Shown: one piece after another, positions 1 through 11,700 of the stretch
Layout of the letters: each line of letters starts with the position of its first letter
Numbering within the stretch: the first letter of the stretch is position 1
NCBI GenBank assembly: GCA_002633025.1
Contig: NMRB01001249.1
Location: 67,977 to 131,976 of the forward strand
From: Notospermus geniculatus
Lineage: Eukaryota; Nemertea; Pilidiophora; Heteronemertea; Lineidae
Reading direction: 5' to 3'
DNA: 64,000 bases
The notes under the pieces: generated by a model
Seen by the model: the letters and a program-made list of their open reading frames with translations, nothing else
Database searches by the model: none
What the model was told of the DNA's origin: nothing
Translations under genes and position numbers: made by a program

Positions 1-698
1 CCCTATATTCATGAGGGCCTTTAATTTCCTGTCAGGGAACAATGAGATATTGTACGCCCGTGGTAACTCTTTCGTACTCTAGCAATTAGAACTGCTTTTT
101 ATGGTCTTTGCTTTGTCTGGTTATCTGCCCTTGGTAAGGACTTACTTCGGTAAGCGCCTTTATCGGTCTTTCTCCGGAAAGGTGAACATGTCAATCATCC
201 CTAATTCCCTACAACTGTTGCCGTACGTCGACCTGTTGTTTCCGATACTCTGGATGTAGCCGTGCACCACTTGACCCGAGGACGTGGCAATGTAACCACC
301 AAACAATAATTACCGTATTTCAAACCTGCCTACTCCAGGAAATGAATTTTCGTTAACAAAGCACCAATTATACGACAGTTTCCGTCAAATGATTTTACAT
401 CTGTTGTACAGCGTTTGTGACACACGTGGCTTGATTGCTGGGAGTATTATCGAGGCTGTGCAACCATTCAGTATGATCCTTTGGTGCCGCCTGCCAACAA
501 CGATTATAACTAAGAGATCAGCTGTTGGCATCATCATCAGCTGAGAGTTACAGAAATCATGACCAATACAATGTTTATCGTGGTGGTGGCCGAAAACATG
601 AAAGAAACAAGCCCAAAATCCACTGGAACTGTCAAGTTCTGCCGAGTTGCTCTTTCATTACCAATCATTAAAGTACTCCGCTCGAAACGTTGGCATAG

Positions 699-797
699 TA
701 GTGAGCTTCTGCAAGCGCCCGGTTAGGCTCTACGACGACGTACGTTTATCTATTGTGTGAGTGCACCCAAACAATAGATAAACGTAGTCGTATATCC
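699..797. mobile_element. Decayed palindromic MITE, copy 1
   Basis: The left arm (TAGTGAGCTTCTGCAAGCGC onward) and the start of the right arm match the perfect palindrome at 805-926, but the right arm breaks off after the GTAGTCGTAT segment. The counterpart in the second duplicate is at 4952-5050. Confidence 0.8.
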
Positions 798-804
798 AAG
801 ATAA

Positions 805-926
805 TAGTGAGCTTTCGCAAGCGCCCGGTTAGGCCCTACGACGACGTTTATCTATTGTGTGGGAATACCCAAACAATAGATAAACGTTGTCGTATGGCCT
901 AACCGGGCGCTTGCGAAAGCTCACTA
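805..926. mobile_element. Palindromic MITE, 122 bp, near-perfect hairpin
   Basis: Arms of about 58 bases run from TAGTGAGCTTTCGCAAGCGC to the complementary end at 926. They are almost perfectly complementary, with a minimal loop at GGGAATACCC. It is missing from the second duplicate, where the flanks join directly (AAGATAGTGAAAACC), so it inserted after the copies separated, beside an older relative at 699-797. Confidence 0.85.
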
Positions 927-1590
927 GTGAAAACCGTCTCGGCGTTCTACCCCAAACCCTGGCTTCCAGAATAAGTTACCTCGCCAGGTTCTCATCACAA
1001 TAAATTCATGATACGTTTCGTTAATAGGCAAAGCTTCTTGTATAATTCAATGGCCTATGACCAAGTGGTACATCATTCCATTTGCAATATAATAAACGAT
1101 GAAGGAAAAAGCCATCATCGTTCTGGGTGGCACAAAATCGAGCCACCTTTGTGCAATAGTACCTTGTACGCCCATCAACATTCTTTACTACCAATAAAGG
1201 TGCACATCAGGTGTTTGTCGAAATTGCTATGTTCATTGATCCTTGACTCAGCTGATGTTTTCCACCATTTTGCCCGAGCAATAGTCGTAAAGTTGCTGCA
1301 CAACAGTATTCCCAACGAGAAAACAACGACTGTTCGGAAATTGGGTTTTTATGTTGTTTTCCACGCGTGTGGCAGATGCTGGGACTGTAAAATGTTAGGT
1401 TCCAATCTAACACAGCTTGCGTTACCTCGTTTTCAAACACTCTTGCACTCTAGGCATCAACTTATTTGGAAGAAGGAAATGATATGAACACGACGTGGAC
1501 TAAACGCAGGATACGAAAATCTGCACGCAGGCCGTAATTAGGGCCTACTTTTGTTCTAGTGGTGCAAGCTCTTCCTCGTCGTTAACACAT

Positions 1591-1872
1591 CACGTTGGAA
1601 AAAACAGAAGAATTTAACAGAATTTTCTGGCAGCAGAGTTTCAAGCACTTTCTGTGAAATCACAGGAGCCACTTTTTTAGTTAAAAGGCATTGCATCTGA
1701 ACCAATGACCTGCGTTTTATGTTACATCTAGGAGGGACCTTCAAAACCAAGGGTCATGGGCAATGACATAATATTCCTTTGACCCTGAATCCTTTACTGT
1801 AAATTTACAGAAAGTGCTTGAAACTCTGCTGCACAGACTATTCTGTAGAATCTTCTGTTTTTTCTAACAGTG
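1591..1872. mobile_element. Foldback/MITE, about 280 bp, copy 1
   Basis: Inverted arms of roughly 70 bases share TTTCAAGCACTTTCTGT and the GAAAAAACAGAAGA / TCTTCTGTTTTTTC ends. The left tip has drifted compared with the copy at 5714. Confidence 0.78.
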
Positions 1873-2692
1873 CATGCCACGTATTAATCATATGTCCTTT
1901 CTTGGTTTAGGTCCTTTTCTTATGTTTGGATGATGGAAGTCTGCTTACGTTAACATAGTATCTACTATTTCTCATATCCGTTATTTATCAGTACGAAGTT
2001 TGAAACAACGGAGGCGGATATTAGTTTAACTTCTTTACATCTTTTACGACGCCTACGAACTGAGCCTCACTACTTTTCATCCGCAACGGAACTGAGGTAT
2101 ATGGCATCCAATATGTTTCAATAAGAATTTATCTTCTCGATCCTTCAGTATTTACCGAACCAATACCACGGATTGCATTCATATCCCTTCTCAAATAGCC
2201 ATCTATATATCAATATCAGTCAATATCGAATATGATTGCGTCGAGTTATCCGAGACAACTGGCTTGTTCCTCCATGATTAAGCTCTGAATGAGTCAAGTC
2301 TTTGCCCTGAGGTGAGGCCGCTCACGGTCAAGATTCCCCTTGGGGAAGCTAACCTCCTCGAAACAAAATACCAACAAAAGGGTTACATATTTCTAATAAA
2401 AAAAATGTGCATTATTTTCGTCACGTATTGCCTATTTGTTTTCTTACCCAGTCTCACGTGATGTCGGAGTCTGTAGTGCTTTGAAGTTCAATTTGAATTG
2501 ATCTATATCTCTTTTAAGCCCAAACGATTTTTTTCGAAATTTATAATGCTGAAGCGCCAAAAGTAACCCAAACCCTAAACCATAGTTTGTTTCTATATTT
2601 TAATCTATTTTCTTTTTTTAGATCACTAAGTGATACTACTCGGCCTCAAAGGGATAGGCTAATCACGTCTTATTGTTCCTTCTTTATTCCAG

Positions 2693-2760
2693 GTCCCCCA
2701 ACAAAGGTACTCACCGACATCTACATTAAGAGTATGGGTCCCATCTCTGAGGAAGTGATG
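2693..2760 (+). CDS. Receptor exon, 68 bp, copy A
   Basis: Bounded by TTATTCCAG and GTAAGC. After two bases that complete a split codon it encodes PPTKVLTDIYIKSMGPISEE-VM, matching the conserved 'DIY(V/I)xSxGPIS' beta-strand of the extracellular domain. Its 68-bp length is the hallmark size of this exon in GABA-A and glycine receptor genes. It is identical base for base to copy B. Confidence 0.9.
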
Positions 2761-5700
2761 GTAAGCATTTCACAATTCAAATTATCTCAGTCATTGTCAG
2801 GAAAGACGAGTTCTGGGGAATTGGTGCCATTTGTAAATTAACTCAAAGATAGTGGTTGTTATAGTCTAAGCTATAGATTTCTTAGAAATGTAAGGGAAAT
2901 TTTATGATTAGATGCCGTAATTTCTTAATTAGGTTATTTTGGTAAAATTCCTTGGTTTCATTTGCCATATTTTCTAGACAACTTCTTGGAGTGTTTCATG
3001 TAAAGTGTAGTACTCGTACCTCAATTGGTTGGTGTATTAGACTAGAAATAGTCTGTGAGGAGTAGTAGATGTAGTAAACTGGTTGGTTTTGAGGATGTAT
3101 AGGCCCCGGTATAGGCTGTGAAGCGCTCAGAAACACTGAAATATGACTGCAGGGCAAGTTAGTTGATGACAGGCATGTATTTTATGCCCAGCGAGCCAAA
3201 GTGAGTGGTCCGATGCATCTTATTCCACGATCACATCCAGTAGTTTATTCTTCACGATCACCGCCCACTGCCTATTGGTATGTTTTCCTTTCACTTTGCA
3301 CCAATACACGCTTGATATAATGAGATGGTTCCAAAATGATGTCGGTGAAGAAAACCACAAATTCTTTGGCTTCCGTCGCGCCTTACAGAGCCAGCGGAAT
3401 CGTCTGGCATTGGCAATTTCCGATTAAATTGAGTCCCTATTCGCACAAACAGGATCCCAGCACTTACAGATTAAACTGGGAGTTTTCCTTTCCTTCTCCA
3501 AGGGATGGTAAAGTGTTTTTCACATTGAACTGGCCAAAGGTACTTGGCTGACATCTTGTCACTAAACTGTAATGGCATGATCACAAATAATAATGTTACA
3601 CAACCCTCGGCAGCCAGTGTCATGGCTGAACAGCTTTGGCTGACACCATGAAAGAGCTATAATCTGTTTTCAAGTCAGTGTTGTGCAACACCACTACCTC
3701 TTGGTAAATGTGATCTGGTCACATTCCTGAGTTCAACTAAGTACCTTTGGCCAGTTCAATGTGAAAAACACTTTAANGTTGAATGGTATTGATGAGATGT
3801 AGTCAAATTTTTAACCTGTGTTAAGAAGTTAAAAAGATGCCAAGATTGGTGTGATGTACGTGGTGCGTAGCGAAGGATTCTGTAGACACGGGGATGAAAG
3901 GAGGGTAAATGAACTATTATAAATCCCGAGGAAATAGGGAGCTGTCAAAACAGCTTCGTCGCGGTGGTAACAAGGAGAATTGATCTTTTTTCTACGACAA
4001 ACAGACGACATGTTTTCTTCAATAATAGATCAACCACAAATGAGCACTTTCCGACGTTTCTTTTACGTGTATCATTCGTCTACAAAGTGAATTCGAAGTG
4101 AAATCTATATTTTGTTACGATGGCGTTGATAGGTGGCTGAAAAATGCTCCCGACTGAGTGAACAAACCAATATTCCTATTCGTTCCATGTATTCGAGTAT
4201 ATATATTCTGGCCTTATTTCTCTTGCTTTCATTTCACTCACTGGGATCTTCCTCCCTATATTCATGAGGGCCTTTAATTTCCTGTCAGGGAACAATGAGA
4301 TATTGTACGCCCGCGGTAACTCTTTCGTACTCTAGCAATTAGAACTGCTTTTTATGGTCTTTGCTTTGTTTGGTTATCTGCCCTTGGGAAGGACTTACTT
4401 CGGTAAGCGCCTTTATCGTTCTTTCTCCGGAAAGGTGAACATGTCAATCATCCCTAATTCCTTACAACTGTTGCCGTACGTCGACCTGTTGTTTCCGATA
4501 CTCTGGATGTAGCCGTGCACCACTTGACCCGAGGACGTGGCAATGCCACCACCAAACAATAATTACCGTATTTCAAACCTGCCTACTCCAGGAAATGAAT
4601 TTTCGTTAACAAAGCACCAATTATACGACAGTTTCCGTCAAATGATTTTACATCTGTTGTACAGCGTTTGTGACAGACGTGGCTTGATTGCTGGACGTGT
4701 TATCGAGGCTGTGCAACCATTCAGTATGATCCTTTGGTGCCGCCTGCCAACAACGATTATAACTAAGAGATCAGCTGTTGGCATCATCATCAGCTGAGAG
4801 TTACAGAAATCATGACCAATACAATGTTTATCGTGGTGGTGGCCGAAAACATGAAAGAAACAAGCCCCAAATCCACTGGAACTGTCAAGTTCTGCCGAGC
4901 TGCTCTTTCATTACAAATCATTAAAGTACTCCGCTCGAAACGTTGGCATAGTAGTGAGCTTCTGCAAGCGCCCGGTTAGGCTCTACGACGACGTACGTTT
5001 ATCTATTGTGCGAGTGCACCCAAACAATAGATAAACGTAGTCGTATATCCAAGATAGTGAAAACCGTCTCGGCGTTCTACCCCAAACCCTGGCTTCCAGA
5101 ATAAGTTACCTCGCCAGGTTCTCATCACAATAAATTCATGATACGTTTCGTTAATAGGCAGAGCTTCTTGTGTAATTCAATGGCCTATGACCAAGCGGTA
5201 CATCATTCCATTTGCAATATAATAAACGATGAAGGAAAAAGCCATCATCGTTCTGGGTGGCACAAAATCGAGCCACCTTTGTGCAATAGTACCTTGTACG
5301 CCCATCAACATTCTTTACTACCAATAAAGGTGCACATCAGGTGTTTGTCGAAATTGCTATGTTCATTGATCCTTGACTCAGCTGATGTTTTCCACCATTT
5401 TGCCCGAGCAATAGTCGTAAAGTTGCTGCACAACAGTATTCCCAACGAGAAAACAACGACTGTTCGGAAATTGGGTTTTTATGTTGTTTTCCACGCGTGT
5501 GGCAGATGCTGGGACTGTAAAATGTTAGGTTCCAATCTAACACAGCTTGCGTTACCTCGTTTTCAAACACTCTTGCACTCTAGGCATCAACTTATTTGGA
5601 AGAAGGAAATGATATGAACACATGGACAAACGCAGGATACGAAAATCTGCACGCAGGCCGTAATTAGGGCCTACTTTTGTTCTAATGGTGCAAGCTCTTC

Positions 5701-8700
5701 CTCGTCGTTAACACACTGTTAGAAAAAACAGAAGAATTTAACAGAATTTTCTGGCAGCAGAGTTTCAAGCACTTTCTGTGAAGTTACAGGAGACACTTTT
5801 TTAGTTAAAAGGCATTGCATCTGAACCAATGACCTGCGTTTTATGTTACATCTAGGAAAGGAGGGACCTTCCAAACCAAGGGTCATGGGCAATGACATAA
5901 TATTCCTTTGACCCTGAATCCTTTACTGTAAATTTACAGAAAGTGCTTGAAACTCTGTTGCACGACTATTCTGTAGAATCTTCTGTTTTTTCTAACAGTG
6001 CATGCCACGTATTAATCATGTCCTTTCTTGGTTTGGGTCCTTTTCTTATGTTTGGATGATGGAAATCTGCTTACGTTAACATAGTATCTACTATTTCTCA
6101 TATCCGTTATTTATCAGTACGAAGTTTGAAACAACGGAGAGGAATATTAGTTTAACTTCTTTACATCTTTTACAACGCCTACGAACTGAGCCTCACTACT
6201 TTTCATCCGCAACGGAACTGAGGTATATGGCATCCAATATGTTTCAATAAGAATTTATCTTCTCGATCCTTCAGTATTTACCGAACCAATACCACGGATT
6301 GCATTCATATCCCTTCTCAAATAGCCATCTATATATCAATATCAGTCAATATCGAATATGATTGCGTCGAGTTATCCGAGACAACTGGCTTGTTCCTCCA
6401 TGATTAAGCTCTGAATGAGCCAAGTCTTTGCCCTAAGGTGAGGCCGCTCACGGTCAAGATTCCCCTTGGGGAAGCTAACCTCCTCGAAACAAAATACCAA
6501 CAAAAGGGTTACATATTTCTAATAAAAAAAATGTGCATTATTTTCGTCACGTATTGCCTATTTGTTTTCTTACCCAGTCTCACGTGATGTCGGAGTCTGT
6601 GGTGCTTTGAAGTTCAATTTGAATTGATCTATATCTCTTTTAAGCCCAAAATTTTCGAAATTTATAATGCTGAAGCGCCAAAAGTAACCCAAACCCTAAA
6701 CCATAGTTTGTTTCTATATTTTAGAATCTATTTTCTTTTTTTCGATCACTAAGTGATATATTACTCGGCCTCAAAGGGATAGGCTAATCACGTCTTATTG
6801 TTCCTTCTTTATTCCAGGTCCCCCAACAAAGGTACTCACCGACATCTACATTAAGAGTATGGGTCCCATCTCTGAGGAAGTGATGGTAAGCATTTCACAA
6901 TTCAAATTATCTCAGTCATTGTCGGGAAAGACGAGTTCTTGGGAATTGGTGCCATTTGTAAATTAACTCAAAGATAGTGGTTGTTATAGTCTAAGCTATA
7001 GATTTCTTAGAAATGTAAGGGAAGTTTTATGATTAGATGCCGTAATTTCTTAATTAGGTTATTTTGGTAAACTTCCTTGGTTTCATTTGCCATATTTTCT
7101 AGACAACTTCTTGGAGTGTTTCATGTAAAGTGTAGTACTCGTACCTCAATTGGTTGGTGTATTAGACTAGAAATAGTCTGTGAGGAGTAGTAGATGTTAG
7201 TAAACTGGTTGGTTTTGAGGATGTATAGGCTGTGAAGCGCTCAAGAACACTGAAATATGACTCTGCAGGGCAAGTTAGTTGATGACAGGCATGTATTTTA
7301 TGCCAGCGAGCCAAAGTGAGTGGTCCGATGCATCTTATTCCACGATCACATCCAGTAGTTTATTCTTCACGATCACCGCCCACCGCCTATTGGTATTTTT
7401 TTCCTTTCACTTTGCACCAATACACGCTTGATATAATGAGATAGTTCCAAAATGATGTCGGTGAAGAAAACCCCAACTTCTTTGGCTTCCGCCGTGCCTT
7501 ACAGAGCCAGCGGAATCATCTGGCATTGGTAATTTCCGATTAAATTGAGTCCCTATTCGCACAAACAGGATCCCAGCACTTATAGATTAAACTGGGAGTT
7601 TTCCTTTCCTTCTCCAAGGGATGGTACATGTACGTACAGGTCGTAAGATCTCTCAGCAAGCATTTGGCTCGATATAAGTAATGTACATGTACATGTACGT
7701 GTATGTACGTGTACATCAACATCAACGGTTGCGATTAAGACAAACGCAAGTTTGCAAAATATTGCCGTTGTCTCCCCTTGCTACAGGCTATTCGTACCGG
7801 TAATATACAGCTGGCACCTTTAAACCTGAATATGCTATGAGTCTTGCCAAAGTGCCAAATGTCCTCAATGTAGCTGTGCAACGGTCAGGCGTCAGAATCA
7901 AAAGCTGCCACGATGCTAAATGCGTCACTGCATCATTGTTAACTTTTAGATTGGAAATGCGTAGCCTTGTTGACCTGGCTTTATAAGCAACTCAAGATGG
8001 CGGTCCCTGATATCGGGTTGTGATTGACTCGCATCTGATAAGTTGCCAGTTCCCCTGGCCGGGAATCCATATACACAAGAGATAACACGGCCGTTCAATT
8101 TTCATCTGCGGGCGTTTATTTTTGACCAGGTTACAATCAATCAGGCGAACACATGAAACAAAAAGTCAAACCACATGGCATTCTTGTAATTCGTTCTTTC
8201 GTAGCCTGATTCGACAAGTTTCTCTATCGTCAATGGACGATAAAGGCGGTCAAACTGGCCTGTGATGTTTTAAAAATCTTATCGGGCGTGTAACCGCGGT
8301 GTTGATTTACTGGACAACTAAAGAAAATGACGCCAATAAAATGAAACCACTATTGAGAAGGCAGATCTGAAGATACTGCGTACGGTTTGCGGTTTGAGAT
8401 AACCTTAGTAGCCACCTTTTGACGTCACTCTTGAGCTGCGTGTTACCTATATCGATTTCATATTGGGAAGTTCAAAAACTTTGTAGCTTTCGGTAGGCTG
8501 CTCTTCGCTACATCTTGTAAAGAAGCGTAGTTTGCGAAGCGTTTGGTACCTTACGTTGGACTCATTTTCAGGCAGTTGGTGTAATAGCAGGCATCAGGGA
8601 ACACATTACACCCATTCACAACACCGCAACCAATCTCATCGCCAGTTTTAACGAGTGTGTGTGTTCTTTTTTTAATTCAGGGATCCCTACCGATAGTTTT

Positions 8701-11700
8701 AGGCCACGAGATCCGTATGAAGTGGGGATCGAAAGGTCTCGGTTCTCAGGTGAAATATCACGCAAATTATACATGTACATCTGAAATGAAACAACCAACA
8801 GTCAACCTAATGCAGATTTTTATCTCAGCGGTGCACGGGAGGGAACTAGAGAGGCAATCGGTTACGTACCTCATCAACCTTAATGTATCTAGCATGGCTT
8901 GAAGTGGCCCCACGTACCTCGTACCTGTCTCATTCACTGGTTACTAAGATTAGTGTCGCTGATTAGAAGAGATGCCGTCTACAGATAGAACGGACGTACT
9001 CTCCATAATTTCTTTCCGTTTCTTTCTTATAATTCTGATAAATGTACGGGATGTCATCGAGACAAGCTTATCTGAATACCATGTTGACCAAAAACATCGA
9101 AGTTCATGTTGGATGGTTGAATGGGTTGAATAACCTCGATGTTGTGGACTAGGCAAGTGAATCCAGTTCGATGAGTGTGACATTGGCATTCTTGTGAAGT
9201 TTTTCTCTATCCGTAATGCAGAAGGTGTTGCCTCTTTGGTTCTGAATCCCCGTAGCTACAGGTAAAGTTGCATTAGGTTTGGCACGTTTTCTCCGCACCC
9301 TGTCATCCTTTAACAACTCACACAACTAGAAACTGACCTCGACAGCATCCTAACTCCTAAGATTTCCACACCAGTCATGTATCATCCCTGCTGCTGCAGA
9401 TTAAGGTCATGTGTTGCTAACTACATATGTTCTAAACATTTTCGAGTATCTAAAACCACTGATGAATCCATCAACATACCGGTACATAAAACAAACATGT
9501 TTGACAAAAAAGGTGAAAACCCCTTTGCCAAACGTGCTTTTATCTAGCTTATAATCCTCCTATTTATGTAGATACATGTACGTGTAGTTCCTGACTGGTG
9601 ATGGGTCACCCTTATATCCGAAAATCCCTCTATTAGAATCCTGTGCATTTGACCAGCAATGTTGAACATGTTCTGCCAATGTGAAGCAGGGTTTTGTCAG
9701 AAAAAAACATTTGCATATTCAAAAATTTCAACGTAGTCCATCAATAGAATGCATAATGTGCATCAATTACGAAGGCAAAAGGTACGAATCGAGACTTCTT
9801 TTTCTGCGGGTTTTCAAAAACAAGGGATACTCTGAAAATGTGCACTTAGTCTTTCAAATGGAATGAACGCTTGTGTCGTATCAATCGCCTACATCCTGGT
9901 TTTATCAGTCACCTTTAGACGCTTGATGTAACTAATGCTAACCCTGCAAATCCAAAGCATACTTCAGTGGAAATTCCCGATGAAGTTACCCATGCTTATA
10001 AACTGTCAAATATACGTACGTACGCTTTCGTAAAAGGCTGTATATATGCTGGGTACATCTCATGTAGTTACGTTGTAGATAATCCAATGATAATGCTGAA
10101 TTAATCTATTTTGTCATTTTTCAGCGCGGCGAATAATATGCAATGCCATGCTGATTATCAATAGCGCGAATTTACCTAACATATGCTTCATAGAAACGTG
10201 TTTCAGAAATGCAAATCAGCTTCATATGTCTGTCTTGCAGCAACTTACATAATGTACTAAAGGTCATCATAATTCAAATAGTCAAATATGCACTTTTTGC
10301 TAGATTTTGTGTTTGTGGCAGAGTCTGTCTTGTCATAGAGTAGCCAGCATGTTAGGTTAATATGTAGTGCGGGTGTCACTGTCCATGATGACTGAAAGTA
10401 GCAATAGCATTTAGTATTTAACCACTTTTTAGTGTTTCCCATATCGACATTTCTTCATCGGAGACCAACTGAAAAAGAAACTGAATTTTGAAAAAAAGCA
10501 AAATTGACTTTCAGAGTTTATGGAATCCTGCATCGTTAGTCTGTTCAGCTTGCCGCTTACGGTGTCACTTGGTCTGAGCTGTACCTAACGGTCTCGCAGA
10601 ACAATCGTGTCGCTCAGCGGAAATTCACATGGCGAGGTTTGGTCGCTTGTGGATTTTGCCTAGGGAAACACTGAAAAATATTACATTTTTCAGGAGAATC
10701 CTTTCAATATTATTCAATTATTCAATATTATAATTATTTGGTTACTTTGGTCCAGATGATAAACTTACGTCGCGATTGACAAACAGGCTATTTTATTTTT
10801 AAGTTGTTGCATCATATGAAACCGTTATTTGATATTATTTGTTCCTTCAGTATTATAGTAAAATGCCTTTCTTTGCTATTCTATTATAATTGGTTGAATT
10901 GATTCCATCGATAGCCTGGATAGAATACACTTTTGTTTATCAAGAAAATATCATGGAAAAGGGTTGGCGTTAGAATTTGGTGTCGGAGTTTTCATGTGTC
11001 GTAACATTTGGAATACCTTCATCGACGGTTCCAGGCAGCGCGTTATACATGTAGCTGCTAGAGCCAAATCTCTTCGTTAGGTGTCGCCGTTCGCCATCTG
11101 GCAATACATGTACTTCATTCATGCATTGCAGGTGTACAGCATGGACTGCTACTTCCGACAAACCTGGTTCGACCACCGATTAAAATTCCACGGAGACGGT
11201 GACTTTGATACGCTACGGGTTAGCATCAAAATGTTGGAGAGGATGTGGAAACCAGACACGTACTTTTTAAACGGCAGGGGTTCTTATCTGCATACCGTCA
11301 CATATCCGAATAAGTTATTACGCATTACACAGGAGGGCCAGATTTTGTATTCAATGAGGTAAGCGACATATATGTGATTGATATAAGCGCCATTTTGACC
11401 GTTCGCGCATGTTCGGTAATCTCCGTGACATCAAATGTTCCATTTGACTCAAAATTGCACGTGGTATATTTGACATGGGTTCCCAATTTCCCTCCGCAAA
11501 TTTCTGTTTGTCAAAAGTTATTTTTCATTTGTTACCCAATCACATGGCAATATACTTGTGCTGCGACGATCTAATCAGTCAGCCTGTCAAGAAATGCTCG
11601 GGGAACAACAAAAATAAGTGATTCGAAACCCATCGCAAGCGTAATGATGCTTCGTCTGTAACCGTCCATGTCATTCGGAAGACCGTGTCGATGAGAGACG

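Larger units (their letters stand above)
1..3510. repeat. Tandem duplication, copy 1 (cut by window start)
   Basis: Nearly the whole stretch recurs at 4254-7626 in direct orientation with a few percent of substitutions and small indels. It contains the 68-bp receptor exon at 2693-2760, two foldback elements, and otherwise intronic sequence in which I see no gene. Similarity stops exactly at the TA (3509-3510) where a 263-bp foldback element is inserted. The window begins inside the copy, so its left edge is unknown. It may be a true recent tandem duplication or two alleles left unmerged in the assembly. Confidence 0.93.
4254..7626. repeat. Tandem duplication, copy 2
   Basis: Direct copy of 1-3510. 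The offset falls from about 4253 to about 4130 because copy 1 has an extra 122-bp palindrome at 805-926. It carries an identical 68-bp receptor exon (6818-6885) and the same 287-bp foldback (5714-6000). It ends at TA near 7625, followed by an unrelated run of alternating TACATGTA-like sequence. Confidence 0.93.

Noticed and set aside
1008-1487. 159-codon open frame, also at 5138-5617
   Set aside because: It is kept in both places only because the whole segment is duplicated. It has no recognisable domain, and an overlapping minus-strand frame is equally open.
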